DNA of 64,000 bases from Kribbella qitaiheensis (lineage in GTDB: Bacteria > Actinomycetota > Actinomycetes > Propionibacteriales > Kribbellaceae). The position numbers were made by a program, and so were the translations under genes. Below are positions 24,721 to 34,377 of the stretch, piece after piece (positions within the stretch are counted from its first letter, which is position 1; each line of letters begins with the position of its first letter). The stretch spans positions 5,270,001 to 5,334,000 of the forward strand of contig NZ_CP043661.1 in NCBI RefSeq assembly GCF_014217565.1. The letters run 5' to 3'. A model generated the notes under the pieces. That model had not been told where the DNA came from. It searched no databases and worked only from the letters and a program-made list of their open reading frames with translations.

Positions 24721-25533
24721 CTACGAGCGGTAGACGATGACCTTGTCGCCTACGTGGACCTGGGCGAAGAGGGACTTGATCTTGGCCAGGTCTCGGACGT
24801 TGACGCAGCCGTGGGAGGCGCCCGCGTAGCCTCGGGCGGCGAAGTCGCTGGAGTAGTGGACGGCCTGGCCGCCGCTGAAGAACATCGCGTACGGCATCTT
24901 CGAGTCGTACAGCTTGGAGACGTGGTCGATGCTCTTCCAGCCGACCGAGAAGGCGCCTTCGCGGGTCGCCGTGGCCTTGGCGCCGAAGCGGACGTCCATC
25001 GTCATCTTGACGACGCCGTCGACGACGTAGCGCAGTTTGCGGCTGGACTTGTCGATGCAGAGGGCGACGCCGGTCGCGCAACGCTGGTCGAGCTTCTTGC
25101 CGTCGACCACGGGAGCCGGCGGGAAGAGTTCCTTCTGGGTGGGCTCGTGGGTCGCCGCGGTCAGCTTGGTCCAGGTGTTCTGGTCGACGTAGCCGATCGG
25201 CGGTATTCCGTTCGCGGTCTGGAACTTCTTCACCGCGGAGCGGGTCATCGTCCCGAACGAGTCATCCTGGTACTGCTTGCCCAGCAGCTTCAGCTGGACC
25301 AGGCGCGCTTCCACCTTGCGTACGTCGGCTCCGCTGGAACCGTTGCGCCACAGGGCTTTCGGGTAGATCGGCAGCTCGCCGGACACCTCGAACGGCACCG
25401 TCTTGAGTTCTGTCGTCGAGGTGGGGGCCGCGGACGCGATCGTTCCGGAACCGGCCAGGCCCGCAATCGCGGCCGTGACGACGGCTGCGGCGAGTACGTG
25501 GCGGACGGCCAAGGCCTTACGGAACAAGCGCAT
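24721..25533 (-). CDS. L,D-transpeptidase with peptidoglycan-binding domain
   Basis: A 270-residue exported enzyme. Signal peptide about 1-36 (RHVLAAAVVTAAIAGLAGSG, cut near ASAAPT). A PG_binding_1 domain follows at about 62-125 (SSGADVRKVEARLVQLKLLG, KKFQTANGIPPIGYVD). The YkuD catalytic domain ends with HYSSDF and SHGCVNVRD, which carry the catalytic His and Cys. It would make 3-3 crosslinks in peptidoglycan. GAGGGG precedes ATG 25533. A shorter paralogue without the binding domain lies 1.6 kb away on the same strand. Confidence 0.92.
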   Translation of the reverse strand: MRLFRKALAVRHVLAAAVVTAAIAGLAGSGTIASAAPTSTTELKTVPFEVSGELPIYPKALWRNGSSGADVRKVEARLVQLKLLGKQYQDDSFGTMTRSAVKKFQTANGIPPIGYVDQNTWTKLTAATHEPTQKELFPPAPVVDGKKLDQRCATGVALCIDKSSRKLRYVVDGVVKMTMDVRFGAKATATREGAFSVGWKSIDHVSKLYDSKMPYAMFFSGGQAVHYSSDFAARGYAGASHGCVNVRDLAKIKSLFAQVHVGDKVIVYRS

Positions 25534-25719
25534 CGGAACCCCTCATGGTCGATCTGTCCCTACAAAGACTGGGACGCACTCGGAGCCCGCTTGGTTGGCG
25601 CCGGGCGGACGCCAGCAACCGGACTGTGACCCGGTCGCGGAGCCAGCGTAAGTTGCAAAACACGACCTGGTCACCTCTCGTGAGCAGTTCGTGACCTGTC
25701 ACACAAACTGGAGGAGCCG

Positions 25720-26235
25720 ATGGATATCGTGCTCAGCACCGCGGACATCACCACCGTCGCGACGGACGCGATCGTGAACGCGGCTCACCACGCCCTGCGC
25801 GGCGGAGGTGGAGTGGACGGCGCGATCCATCGTGCGGGCGGACCGGCGATCCTGGCCGAGTGCATCGAGCGGTATCCGCACGGGGTCCGTACCGGCGAGG
25901 CCGGCTGGACGACGGCGGGCAACCTCCCCGCGCAGTACGTGATTCATGTGGTCGGGCCGAACTACACCGCGGGCCAGCAGGATCCGGCCCTGCTGGAGTC
26001 GGGCTACCGCAACGCGCTGCGGATCGCGGACGAGCTCGGCGTACGGCGCATCACGCTGCCGGCGGTATCGGCTGGGATCTACGGCTGGCCGAAGCAGTCG
26101 GCGGCCGACATCGCGGTACGGACCTTGCTCGGTACTGCGACAGGCGTAGCGGAGGCGACCTTCTGCCTGGTGGAACCCAGGCTGTACAAGGCGTTCACCG
26201 AGGCGCTGGACAACGAAAAACGCGACGACCGGTAG
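25720..26235 (+). CDS. Macro-domain protein (O-acetyl-ADP-ribose/ADP-ribose hydrolase type)
   Basis: A 171-residue single macro domain of MacroD type. The binding motifs are clear: DAIVNAAHHALRGGGGVDGAIHRAGG at about 16-41, the VIHVVGP strand, and PAVSAGIYGWPKQSAADIAVRT. Relatives remove ADP-ribose from proteins or hydrolyse O-acetyl-ADP-ribose. GGAGGAG precedes ATG 25720. It lies between two minus-strand L,D-transpeptidases without an obvious functional link. Confidence 0.93.
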   Translation: MDIVLSTADITTVATDAIVNAAHHALRGGGGVDGAIHRAGGPAILAECIERYPHGVRTGEAGWTTAGNLPAQYVIHVVGPNYTAGQQDPALLESGYRNALRIADELGVRRITLPAVSAGIYGWPKQSAADIAVRTLLGTATGVAEATFCLVEPRLYKAFTEALDNEKRDDR

Positions 26236-26272
26236 GACCGGCCGCCGCGTTCGACGGAGTGCAGATCGAGGA

Positions 26273-26857
26273 TCAGGCGCTGTAGACCAGAACCTTGTCG
26301 CCGACCTTCACGTGGTTGAAGATGTAGTCGATGACCGTCCTGTTGCGCATGTTCACGCAACCGTGCGAGGCGCCGTTGTAACCGCGGGCCTTGAAGTCGC
26401 TCGAGTAGTGGATCGCCTGGCCGCCGCTGAAGAACATCGCGTCGGGCATGGGCGACTTGTACAGCGAGGAGACGTGGTTCTTCGACTTGCGGTTGATCTT
26501 GAACATGCCGTTACGGGTCGGCGTCCGCGCTGCGCCGAAGCGGGCGTCGCCGCTGGCCTGCAGCTTGCCGTTCAGCATGAACACGACCTTGCGGGTCTTC
26601 TTGTTGACGCAGATGATGCGGCCGGTCATGCAGCGCTTGTCCAGCCGCAGCTTGCCCGGTACGAGCACGTTCGTTGCCGCAGACTTCGTCGCGGTGGTGG
26701 CGACGACAGCCTTGGGCGCAATCTTCGGCGCTACCGCCTGAACCGATGCGGTCCGAGCGGCGGGTGCGGCGGCGTCCGCCGAGGTGGCCGTGAAGACCCC
26801 CACACCCAACATCGCGACTGCCGTCGTGGTGGCGCCGAGCTTACGCAGAATACTCAT
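26273..26857 (-). CDS. L,D-transpeptidase, short form
   Basis: A 194-residue exported enzyme. Signal peptide about 1-30 (GATTTAVAMLGVGVFTATSADAAA), an Ala/Thr/Val-rich linker to about 65, then a YkuD domain with a catalytic HYSSDF...SHGCVNMRN. The catalytic half closely resembles the L,D-transpeptidase at 24721 (SPMPDAMFFSGGQAIHYSSDFKARGYNGASHGC), but there is no peptidoglycan-binding domain. The two are probably paralogues from duplication. It starts at ATG 26857 with AAGGGA nearby. Confidence 0.92.
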   Translation of the reverse strand: MSILRKLGATTTAVAMLGVGVFTATSADAAAPAARTASVQAVAPKIAPKAVVATTATKSAATNVLVPGKLRLDKRCMTGRIICVNKKTRKVVFMLNGKLQASGDARFGAARTPTRNGMFKINRKSKNHVSSLYKSPMPDAMFFSGGQAIHYSSDFKARGYNGASHGCVNMRNRTVIDYIFNHVKVGDKVLVYSA

Positions 26858-26980
26858 GTCCCTTTTCCTTCCCCCAACTGAGTTACTTCCAACTGAACAG
26901 ACGTCGTGGCGGTCCGCTTGGTTGGTAACGATCCGAAACTTTCTCCCCGCCGGATCCGCAACCACGTCAGCAACCACCAC

Positions 26981-27006
26981 GTGGGGCTCAGACTACTGAG
27001 CCCCAC
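26981..27006. terminator. Hairpin downstream of typA
   Basis: GTGGGGCTCAG (26981-26991) and CTGAGCCCCAC (26996-27006) form a perfect 11-bp stem with a four-base loop, 17 bp after the typA stop. There is no T-run. Confidence 0.7.
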
Positions 27007-27022
27007 CGACAACCAGACCGAC

Positions 27023-28885
27023 TCAGATCTTGCTCTTGCGGCCCAGCTTCGCGCGCTCGACCTGAGTCAGCGCGAGCTTACGGATCCGGACGGCGTCCGG
27101 GGTGACCTCGACACACTCGTCCTCGCGGCAGAATTCCAGCGACTGCTCGAGCGACAGCTTGCGGGCCGGCACCAGCTTCTCGAACTCGTCCGCGTTCGAC
27201 CGGACGTTGGTCATCTTCTTCTCACGGGTGATGTTCACGTCCATGTCGTCGGCGCGCGAGTTCTCGCCGATGACCATGCCCTCGTAGACATCGGTGCCCG
27301 GCTCGCAGAACATCGTGCCGCGCTCCTGCAGGTTCACCATCGCGTACGTCGTGGTGACACCGGTCCGGTCCGAGACCAGCGAACCCGACGGGCGGGTGCG
27401 TAGCTCGCCGAACCAGGGCTCGTAACCCTCGAACACGTGGTGGGCGATACCCGTACCGCGGGTGTCGGTGAGGAACTCGGTGCGGAAGCCGATCAGGCCA
27501 CGCGCCGGCACCAGGAACTCCATCCGGACCCAGCCGGTGCCGTGGTTGGTCATCTGCTCCATCCGGCCCTTGCGGACCGCGAGCAGCTGGGTGACGGTCC
27601 CGAGGTACTCCTCCGGGCAGTCGATCGTCAGCCGCTCGACCGGCTCGTGCCGCTTGCCGTTGATCTCCCGGGCGACCACCTGCGGCTTGCCGACGGTCAG
27701 CTCGTAGCCCTCGCGGCGCATCTGCTCGACCAGGATGGCCAGCGCCAGCTCACCACGGCCCTGCACCTCCCAGGTGTCCGGACGCTCGGTCGGCAGCACC
27801 TTCAGCGACACGTTGCCGACGAGCTCGCGGTCGAGCCGGTCCTTCACCAGACGCGCGGTGACCTTGGTGCCCTTGACCCGGCCGGCCAGCGGCGAGCTGT
27901 TCGTACCGATCGTCATCGAGATGGCCGGCTCGTCCACGGTGATGAACGGCAGCGCCTTCGGGTTGTCCGGGTCGGCCAGGGTGTCGCCGATCATGATCTC
28001 CGGGATACCGGCGATCGCGACGATGTCACCCGGTCCGGCCGATTCGCCGGACACTCGCTCAAGCGCCTCGGTGACCAGCAGTTCGGTGATCTTGACCTTC
28101 TGGATCGAGCCGTCGTGCTTGCACCACGCGACCTGGGAGCCCTTCTTCAGGGTGCCTTCGTGTACCCGGACCAGCGCGAGCCGGCCGAGGAACGGCGAGG
28201 CGTCCAGGTTGGTGACGTGCGCCTGCAGCGGCGCGCCTTCCGTGTACGACGGGGCCGGCACGTTCGCGAGGATGGTCTCGAACAGCGGCTCGAGGTCGTC
28301 GGAATCCGGCATCCCGCCGTCGGCCGGCTGGTTCAGCGAGGCGCGACCGGCCCGGGCCGAGGCGTAGACGACCGGGAAGTCGAGGGCGCTCTGGTCGGCG
28401 TCGTGGTCCAGCAGGTCAAGGAACAGCTCGTAGGTCTCGTCCACGACCTCGGCGATCCGGGCGTCCGGACGGTCCACCTTGTTCACGACCAGGATGACGG
28501 GCATGTTGCGCGCGAGCGCCTTGCGCAGTACGAAGCGCGTCTGCGGCAGCGGGCCCTCGGAAGCGTCCACCAGCAGCACGATCGCGTCGACCATCGACAG
28601 GCCGCGCTCGACCTCACCACCGAAGTCGGCGTGGCCGGGGGTGTCGATGATGTTCAGCGTCATCTGCTCGCCGTTGGCCATCTTGTGCCGGACGGCGGTG
28701 TTCTTGGCGAGGATCGTGATGCCCTTCTCACGTTCCAGGTCGCCGGAGTCCATCGCTCGCTCGTCGACGTGCTGGTGGGCTCCGAACGCGCCGGACTGCC
28801 ACAGCATCGCGTCGACGAGGGTGGTCTTCCCGTGGTCGACGTGGGCCACGATGGCCACGTTGCGCAGATCATTACGGAGGGGCAT
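27023..28885 (-). CDS. typA: Translational GTPase TypA/BipA
   Basis: A 620-residue ribosome-associated GTPase of normal length. The G motifs are intact: G1 AHVDHGKTT, G2 KGITILAKNTAV, G3 DTPGHADF, G4 NKVDRPDA. They are followed by EF-G-like domains and the TypA-specific C-terminal domain (ATTYAMVNLQERG-type region, GEPVRxMxxN replaced by local variants). It aids ribosome assembly and translation under stress. ATG 28885 is preferred (MPLRNDLRNVAIV). Confidence 0.96.
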   Translation of the reverse strand: MPLRNDLRNVAIVAHVDHGKTTLVDAMLWQSGAFGAHQHVDERAMDSGDLEREKGITILAKNTAVRHKMANGEQMTLNIIDTPGHADFGGEVERGLSMVDAIVLLVDASEGPLPQTRFVLRKALARNMPVILVVNKVDRPDARIAEVVDETYELFLDLLDHDADQSALDFPVVYASARAGRASLNQPADGGMPDSDDLEPLFETILANVPAPSYTEGAPLQAHVTNLDASPFLGRLALVRVHEGTLKKGSQVAWCKHDGSIQKVKITELLVTEALERVSGESAGPGDIVAIAGIPEIMIGDTLADPDNPKALPFITVDEPAISMTIGTNSSPLAGRVKGTKVTARLVKDRLDRELVGNVSLKVLPTERPDTWEVQGRGELALAILVEQMRREGYELTVGKPQVVAREINGKRHEPVERLTIDCPEEYLGTVTQLLAVRKGRMEQMTNHGTGWVRMEFLVPARGLIGFRTEFLTDTRGTGIAHHVFEGYEPWFGELRTRPSGSLVSDRTGVTTTYAMVNLQERGTMFCEPGTDVYEGMVIGENSRADDMDVNITREKKMTNVRSNADEFEKLVPARKLSLEQSLEFCREDECVEVTPDAVRIRKLALTQVERAKLGRKSKI

Positions 28886-29184
28886 GCGGAAGCGCTCCAA
28901 GCATTTTTCGACGGCGTCTGCCAGCGGGGCGTCGGCCAGATGGATTCAGGCGGTGGCTACGAGGGATCTACGTGCCACTCGACAGGCAGGGCGCAGCCGG
29001 TCCATGGTACCGGTGACACAGGGTGTCCACGAAACCGGTTGAGCCTTTGACATTCGTTCGCTGTCCGTACAGTCTATAAGTGCGGTCGCGGTGGGCGGCC
29101 ACATCGGGGACGTCAGGAGCCTGCCCCGGAGTGCCGAGTGTCCGTGGGGGGTTGCTCGGCCCTCCCGGGTTCCTCCTGGCAGAG
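28886..29184. promoter_or_regulatory. Divergent promoter region of typA and a TetR gene
   Basis: 299 bp without a supported gene. An AT-richer patch at 29047-29080 contains TTGACA (29047-29052) and TACAGTCTATAAG on the plus strand, whose complement gives CTTATAGACT towards typA. This is the most promoter-like part, but I cannot assign start sites. Confidence 0.35.
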
Positions 29185-29838
29185 ATGGAAGGCACGATCG
29201 CTTTGCCGCGCTCGGCGAACACCAATCTGGAGTTGCGGGAGAAGTCCCGCGAACGCATCCTCGCGGCCGCGCTGGAGGTCTTCGCTACGAAGGGTTACGA
29301 GGCCGCTTCCATCTCCGATGTCACGGAGCGAGCAGGCGTGTCTCGCGGGCTGGTCACCTATTACTTCCCCGGCAAGACCAAGCTCGCGGCGGAACTGCTC
29401 GACCGCTGGCTGGACGGGATCGCGGGCCTGCTCGAACTCACCGGTACGGCGGACGAACGGCTCGCCGGCATCATCGACGGAAGCCTGCTGGCGGCCGCGT
29501 CCACGCTGCCGATCCAGCGGCTGGCGATCTCACTGATGATGCAGCCCGGCACCCACCCGGTCTTCGCCGAGGTCGAGGCTGCGAAGTCCGCCCGTTTGTC
29601 CCAGGTCGAAGACGTCATCCGCGCCATCTTCACGGCCCGCGGCGCCCCCGACCCGGCCGTCGAGGAAATGTTGCTCAGAGCAACATTGGAGGGCGTGACG
29701 GTGAAGATGGCGATCTACCCGGAGACCTTCCCGGTGGAGTCCGTACGCCGGCGGTTGTACGCGGGCTACGACCTTCCAGAACCCCTCGCATCACTGCCGA
29801 TCACCTCACCACCGGTAACCCGGCTGCGAGCCAAGTAA
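29185..29838 (+). CDS. TetR-family transcriptional regulator
   Basis: A 217-residue TetR protein. The DNA-binding domain is at about 17-65 (REKSRERILAAALEVFATKG, ASISDVTERAGVSRGLVTYYF), and the C-terminal ligand part includes ERLAGIIDGSLLAAAS. ATG 29185 is used because it leaves the usual short N-terminus, but the ribosome site is weak. Its stop abuts the stop of the convergent SDR gene with no gap. The target is unknown. Confidence 0.87.
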   Translation: MEGTIALPRSANTNLELREKSRERILAAALEVFATKGYEAASISDVTERAGVSRGLVTYYFPGKTKLAAELLDRWLDGIAGLLELTGTADERLAGIIDGSLLAAASTLPIQRLAISLMMQPGTHPVFAEVEAAKSARLSQVEDVIRAIFTARGAPDPAVEEMLLRATLEGVTVKMAIYPETFPVESVRRRLYAGYDLPEPLASLPITSPPVTRLRAK

Positions 29839-30588
29839 CTACTGGACGCGGTGGACCTTGTGCTGGGCGGCCTGTGCCCGGGGGCGGACCGTCAGCCGGT
29901 CGATGTTGACGTGGGCGGGGCGAGTGGCGACCCAGGCGACGATGTCGGCGATGTCGTCAGCGGTGAGGGGTTCGGCGACCCCGGCGTACACGGCGTCGGC
30001 CTTGGTCTGGTCGCCTTCGAAGCGGGTCAGGGCGAAGCCTTCGCTCTTCACCATCCCGGGGGCGATCTCGCAGACGCGGACCGGCTGGTCGTACAGCTCC
30101 AGCCGGAGGGTGTCGACGACGGCCTTGGCGGCGTGCTTGGCCGCGGCGTACCCACCGCCGCCTTCGTAGGCGACCTGGCCGGCCGTCGATCCCATCACCA
30201 TGATCTGGCCCTCGGCCGCGATCAGGGCCGGGAGCAACGACTTGGTGACGGCGGCGACGCCGATCACGTTCACCTCGAACATCCGGCGCCAAGCGTCCAG
30301 GTCGGCCTCGGAGACCGGCTCGAAGCCGAAGGCGCCGCCCGCGTTGTTCAGCAGCAGGTCGACCCGGTCGCCGACGGCTGCGGCCAGGGCGGCGACGTCC
30401 TCGGCGGAGGTGACGTCGCACTGGACCGCGCGACCGTTGATCTCCTTGGCCAGTGCCTCGATCCGGTCCAGCCGGCGGGCCGCGCACACCACCTCGAACC
30501 CTTCCCGGGCGAGCCGGCGGGCCGAAGCGGCGCCGATCCCGCTACTGGCTCCGGTGACAACGGCGACTGGACGTGCAGAGGAGGTCAT
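29839..30588 (-). CDS. Short-chain dehydrogenase/reductase (SDR)
   Basis: A 249-residue classical SDR with cofactor motif TGASSGIG (about 13-20), NNAG at about 86-89, the catalytic Ser in MGSTAG, and YAAAK (Tyr-x-x-x-Lys). Arg residues after the second strand (CAARRLDR) suggest NADP(H). The C-terminal extension (ATRPAHVNIDRLTVRPRAQAA) is as in YdfG-type 3-hydroxy acid dehydrogenases, so a serine or 3-hydroxypropionate-type substrate is possible. Confidence 0.9.
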   Translation of the reverse strand: MTSSARPVAVVTGASSGIGAASARRLAREGFEVVCAARRLDRIEALAKEINGRAVQCDVTSAEDVAALAAAVGDRVDLLLNNAGGAFGFEPVSEADLDAWRRMFEVNVIGVAAVTKSLLPALIAAEGQIMVMGSTAGQVAYEGGGGYAAAKHAAKAVVDTLRLELYDQPVRVCEIAPGMVKSEGFALTRFEGDQTKADAVYAGVAEPLTADDIADIVAWVATRPAHVNIDRLTVRPRAQAAQHKVHRVQ

Positions 30589-30749
30589 GTCCTGAGTCTT
30601 ACAAATCCCCGCGCGACCCCGAGCACCCGTCTCACGCCCGTACTACGGAACGCGGGCTGAGGTGGGTGCGCGGGCTGAGGTTCAGGCGTGGTGGCGGGGG
30701 AGCTTCCGTCTCACGCCCGTACTGCGGGACGGGGGCTGAGGTGGGTGCC

Positions 30750-31535
30750 TCAGGCCTGGCGGGTGGGGAGGGTGATGATGTTGCGGAGGTTGAGTTCGCG
30801 GCGGCGGGAGACGGCGAAGGCGAGCACGTCGGCGATGTCGGCGGACGTCAGCGGGCTGATCGTTTCGAACATGCCGGCCAGCAGCTCCTGCTGCTCCGGC
30901 AGCAGGTGCGAGCCGAGTTCGGACTCGGTCAGGCCGGGCTCGATGTTGGTGACCCGGACGTCCAGCGGGGAGAGGTCCGCGCGGAGAGCGTTCGAGAGTT
31001 GCGTCAGCGCGGCCTTCGTCGCGCCGTACACGGCGTAGCCGGGGAAGACCAGGTGTGAGCCGATCGACGAGATGTTCACCAGGTCCGCCGTACGGCCCTC
31101 GGCCGCCGCCGCGATCAGATCCGGGGTGAAGGCGCCGATCAACCGCAGTGCGCCGGTCAGGTTGGTGTCGATCATCCGGGACCAGTCGTTGGCGCGGATC
31201 TCCTGGATCGGAGCAGCGAGCATCACCCCGGCCGCGTTCACGACCAGGTCGACCCGACCGAGCCGCTCGGCGATCATCTCGACGCCGCGATCCACGGAAT
31301 CCTGCGAAGTGACGTCCACACCGACACCAAACGCAGTACCGCCGGCCGCGGTGATCCGGGTGGCGAGATCGTCGAGCCGGTCGGTCCGGCGGGACAGCAG
31401 GGCGACCGAGGCGCCATCGGCCGCGAGGCGCTCGGCGATGGCCTCGCCGATGCCGCTGGCGGCGCCGGTGACGACCGCGTTCCGGCCGGTCAGGGGAAGG
31501 GTGCGGTTCTGCTGCTGAAGCATCGTGCTGGTCAT
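30750..31535 (-). CDS. Short-chain dehydrogenase/reductase (SDR)
   Basis: A 261-residue SDR with TGAASGIG (about 24-31), NAAG, the catalytic Ser in ISSIGS and YGATK (Tyr-x-x-x-Lys). SRRTDR after strand 2 suggests NADP(H). ATG 31535 has AGGAG seven bases upstream. It is divergent from the HTH regulator at 31681. Three repeats of the GGGTTACC/GGTAACCC and GGTTCT/AGAACC type lie in the gap, so that regulator probably controls this gene. Confidence 0.9.
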   Translation of the reverse strand: MTSTMLQQQNRTLPLTGRNAVVTGAASGIGEAIAERLAADGASVALLSRRTDRLDDLATRITAAGGTAFGVGVDVTSQDSVDRGVEMIAERLGRVDLVVNAAGVMLAAPIQEIRANDWSRMIDTNLTGALRLIGAFTPDLIAAAAEGRTADLVNISSIGSHLVFPGYAVYGATKAALTQLSNALRADLSPLDVRVTNIEPGLTESELGSHLLPEQQELLAGMFETISPLTSADIADVLAFAVSRRRELNLRNIITLPTRQA

Positions 31536-31629
31536 CGTTTGCTCCTGGTGGATTCGGTTGATGACCTCAGCCTGGTTCAGCCGCGACGGGTTACCCAGAC
31601 GTCTCTCCACCCTGGGGTCTGCGGAGCCT

Positions 31630-31644
31630 GGTTCTGACAGAACC
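31630..31644. promoter_or_regulatory. Inverted repeat, candidate operator of the HTH regulator
   Basis: GGTTCTGACAGAACC has perfect 6-bp arms around GAC. The same gap holds GGGTTACC (about 31586) and GGTAACCC (about 31650) as a wider inverted pair. The sites lie between a divergent SDR gene and the helix-turn-helix regulator. Confidence 0.5.
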
Positions 31645-31680
31645 ACCCTTGGTAACCCTGCCGCTGGGATACTGGGGGAC

Positions 31681-32571
31681 ATGGATCGCCGTGCGGAGCT
31701 GACCGAATTCCTGAAGTCCAGAAGGGCCCGGATCCGTCCGGAGGACCTCGGGCTGAAGGTGTTCGGCAACGGCCGGCGGCGAGTCCCCGGTCTGCGCCGC
31801 GAGGAGCTCGCCCAAGCGGCAGGCGTCAGCGCGGACTACTACGTGCGCCTGGAACAAGGCCGTACGGACAATGTCTCGCAGGAGATCCTCGACGCGGTCG
31901 CCGGAGTGCTCAGCCTGACCGAGGATGAACAGGACCACCTACGAAGGCTGGCGAAACCGGTACGCCGGCCGAAGCAACGCCGTACGGTGCAGCGGGTCCG
32001 TCCCGCCATGCAGCAGTTGCTGAAGGCACTCGACGGCGTACCGGCCTTCATCCTCGGCCGCCGGATGGACGTGCTGGCCTGGAACCCGTTGGCGGCGGCG
32101 CTGATCGTCGACTTCGGGGCGTTGTCCGCCAAGGAGCGGAACATGCCGAGACTGGTCTTCCTCGACGAGTCCTGCCGCGATTTCTACCCGCAGTGGGAGG
32201 CGATCGCGGCCGAGACGGTCGACTACCTGCGGTTGTACGCCGGCCGCAATCCCGATGATCCCGAGCTGGCCGAGCTGATCGGGGAGCTGTCGATCCGCAG
32301 CGAGGAGTTCCGCACGCAGTGGGCCCGGCACGACGTACGGGACAAGAGCTTCGGGGTGAAGCGGATGGTCCATCCGATGGTCGGCGAGCTGACGTTGCAG
32401 TACGAGTCGCTGGTGATGCCCGGCGATCTCGACCAGACGCTCATCACCTACTCGGCCGAAGCCGGAACCCAGTCCGAGTCCGCGCTCCGGCTGCTCGCCA
32501 GCTGGACCGCTCCGACCGTCGAGCCGCAGCTGTCTGCCGACCGCGTCGGCGGCCAGCGGGTCGAGGAGTGA
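31681..32571 (+). CDS. Helix-turn-helix regulator with MmyB-like ligand domain
   Basis: A 296-residue regulator. Residues 1-95 carry an XRE-type HTH ([25 protein letters not shown]). Residues 105-290 match the MmyB-like C-terminal domain ([49 protein letters not shown]), a PAS-like fold thought to bind fatty acids or similar ligands. A GATACT box seven bases upstream of ATG 31681 suggests a leaderless start. This family typically regulates a divergent SDR, as here. Confidence 0.92.
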   Translation: MDRRAELTEFLKSRRARIRPEDLGLKVFGNGRRRVPGLRREELAQAAGVSADYYVRLEQGRTDNVSQEILDAVAGVLSLTEDEQDHLRRLAKPVRRPKQRRTVQRVRPAMQQLLKALDGVPAFILGRRMDVLAWNPLAAALIVDFGALSAKERNMPRLVFLDESCRDFYPQWEAIAAETVDYLRLYAGRNPDDPELAELIGELSIRSEEFRTQWARHDVRDKSFGVKRMVHPMVGELTLQYESLVMPGDLDQTLITYSAEAGTQSESALRLLASWTAPTVEPQLSADRVGGQRVEE

Positions 32572-32578
32572 GCGGAGT

Positions 32579-32584
32579 TACCCT
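32579..32584 (+). promoter_or_regulatory. -10 box (TACCCT) for leaderless mshA
   Basis: TACCCT lies six bases before GTG 32591, and no ribosome site is present. The message probably starts at the initiation codon. Confidence 0.5.
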
Positions 32585-32590
32585 GACCAG

Positions 32591-33883
32591 GTGACTTACC
32601 CCTCCGCCGACCGCCCGCTGAGGCGGGTCGCGATGATCAGCCTGCACACCTCCCCGTTGGATCAGCCCGGGATCGGCGATGCCGGCGGGATGAACGTCTA
32701 CGTGGTGGAGTTGTCGAAACGGCTGGCGGGGCTGGGGATCGAGATAGACGTGTTCACCCGGGCGACCGCGTCGGCGCTGCCTGCCAAAGTCGAGCTGATG
32801 CCTGGTGTGACAGTCCGCAACGTGGCTGCCGGTCCGTACGAAGGCCTGTCCAAGAACGAACTCCCGGCCCAGTTGTGCACTTTCGCCCGCGCCGTACTGC
32901 GTGCCGAAGCGATCCGCGAGCCCGGGTACTACGACGTGATCCACTCGCACTACTGGTTGTCCGGCCAGGTCGGCCTGCTCGCCCGCGACCGCTGGGCCGT
33001 GCCGCTCGTGCACACCATGCACACGATGGCGAAGGTGAAGAACGCGAGTCTCGCCGAGGACGACGTACCGGAGCCGCCCGCGCGGTTGATCGGTGAGGAG
33101 CAGGTGGTCGAGGCGGCGGACCGGCTGCTCGCGAACACCGAGGACGAGGCGCGCGAACTGATCAGCCTGTACGCCGCGCAGCCGGCCAAGGTCGGAGTGG
33201 TCAACCCTGGCGTCGATCTGGAGGTCTTCAAGCCAGGCGACCAGGCCGCGGCGCGCCGGGCGGTGGGCGTACCGGAGGACGCGATCGTGCTCGCCTTCGT
33301 CGGCCGGATCCAACCACTCAAGGCGCCGGACATCCTGATCAAGGCGGCGGCCCGGATGCTCGAGCAGGACCCGTCGCTGCGGGACCGGCTGGTGGTGGCG
33401 ATCATCGGCGGCCCGTCCGGCAACGGGATGGAGCATCCCGAGTCGCACGCGGAGCTGGCTCGCGCACTGAAGGTCGACGACGTCACCCGGTTCGTGAAGC
33501 CGATCGCGGGCGCCGGGCTCGCTGAGTGGTACCGGGCGGCCTCGGTCGTCTGCGTCCCGTCGTACTCCGAATCCTTCGGGCTGGTCGCCCTGGAGGCCCA
33601 GGCGTGTGGGACTCCGGTCGTCGCGGCGGCCGTCGGTGGGTTGACGACGGCGGTCAGTGACGGGGTGACCGGCCTGCTGGTGCCTGGGCACGACATCACC
33701 GACTTCGCCGACGCGCTGCGGCGGATCGCGACGGATCCGGTCACCCGCGAGAACATGAGCCAGGCGGCGGTCAAGCATGCCCGCGGCTTCGGCTGGGAAC
33801 TGACCGCGGAGAAGACCCTGGCGGCGTACCGGACGGCCCAGGAGACGATGGCGGCGGAACTGGCCGCGGAGGTGACTGGATGA
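32591..33883 (+). CDS. mshA: D-inositol-3-phosphate glycosyltransferase MshA
   Basis: A 430-residue GT4 enzyme that transfers GlcNAc from UDP-GlcNAc to inositol 3-phosphate, the first step of mycothiol synthesis. Key parts are [15 protein letters not shown] near residue 30, [23 protein letters not shown], and the nucleotide-sugar motif [20 protein letters not shown]. The GTG start at 32591 is probably leaderless. The next gene overlaps the stop by four bases (ATGA). Confidence 0.96.
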   Translation: MTYPSADRPLRRVAMISLHTSPLDQPGIGDAGGMNVYVVELSKRLAGLGIEIDVFTRATASALPAKVELMPGVTVRNVAAGPYEGLSKNELPAQLCTFARAVLRAEAIREPGYYDVIHSHYWLSGQVGLLARDRWAVPLVHTMHTMAKVKNASLAEDDVPEPPARLIGEEQVVEAADRLLANTEDEARELISLYAAQPAKVGVVNPGVDLEVFKPGDQAAARRAVGVPEDAIVLAFVGRIQPLKAPDILIKAAARMLEQDPSLRDRLVVAIIGGPSGNGMEHPESHAELARALKVDDVTRFVKPIAGAGLAEWYRAASVVCVPSYSESFGLVALEAQACGTPVVAAAVGGLTTAVSDGVTGLLVPGHDITDFADALRRIATDPVTRENMSQAAVKHARGFGWELTAEKTLAAYRTAQETMAAELAAEVTG

Positions 33884-34368
33884 GGGTGTCGGCCGCGGAC
33901 GTGATCCGGCAGGTGCTGACCGAGAACGACCTGGAGTTCACCGAGGCGACGCCGGGGGCGTTCGTCGCGGAGCTGCCGGGTGAGCGGAAGCTGAAGACCA
34001 CCACGATGCTCACCGTGGGTAATCAGGCGGTGCAGGTGCACGCTTTCGTGGCCCGGCGGCCCGATGAGAACCACGAGGCCGTCTACCGCTGGCTGCTGGA
34101 GCGGAACCTGAAGATGTACGGCGTCGCGTTCGCGGTGGACCACCTCGGCGACATCCACCTGGACGGCCGGGTGCCGCTGCACGCGATCACTCCGGTCGAG
34201 GTGGACCGGCTGCTCGGTGCCGTGCTCGAGTACGCCGACTCGTCGTTCAACACGATCCTCGAGCTGGGCTTCGCGTCCTCGATCCGCAAGGAGTACGACT
34301 GGCGGATCTCCCGCGGCGAATCGACCCGGAATCTGGACGCGTTCAAGGGCTGGCTGGAGCCTCGGTAG
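33880..34368 (+). CDS. YbjN-domain protein
   Basis: A 162-residue YbjN/type III secretion chaperone-like protein ([65 protein letters not shown]). The role is unknown in actinobacteria. Its ATG overlaps the mshA stop, so translation is coupled, and this pairing next to mshA is conserved in actinobacteria. Its stop codon TAG forms part of the -10-like TAGGCT box of gpmA. Confidence 0.9.
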   Translation: MRVSAADVIRQVLTENDLEFTEATPGAFVAELPGERKLKTTTMLTVGNQAVQVHAFVARRPDENHEAVYRWLLERNLKMYGVAFAVDHLGDIHLDGRVPLHAITPVEVDRLLGAVLEYADSSFNTILELGFASSIRKEYDWRISRGESTRNLDAFKGWLEPR

Positions 34369-34377
34369 GCTGCGGCT

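Noticed and set aside
27437-29050. A 537-codon plus-strand frame opposite typA
   Set aside because: All TypA motifs are on the minus strand, and the plus frame has no ribosome site or recognisable fold.
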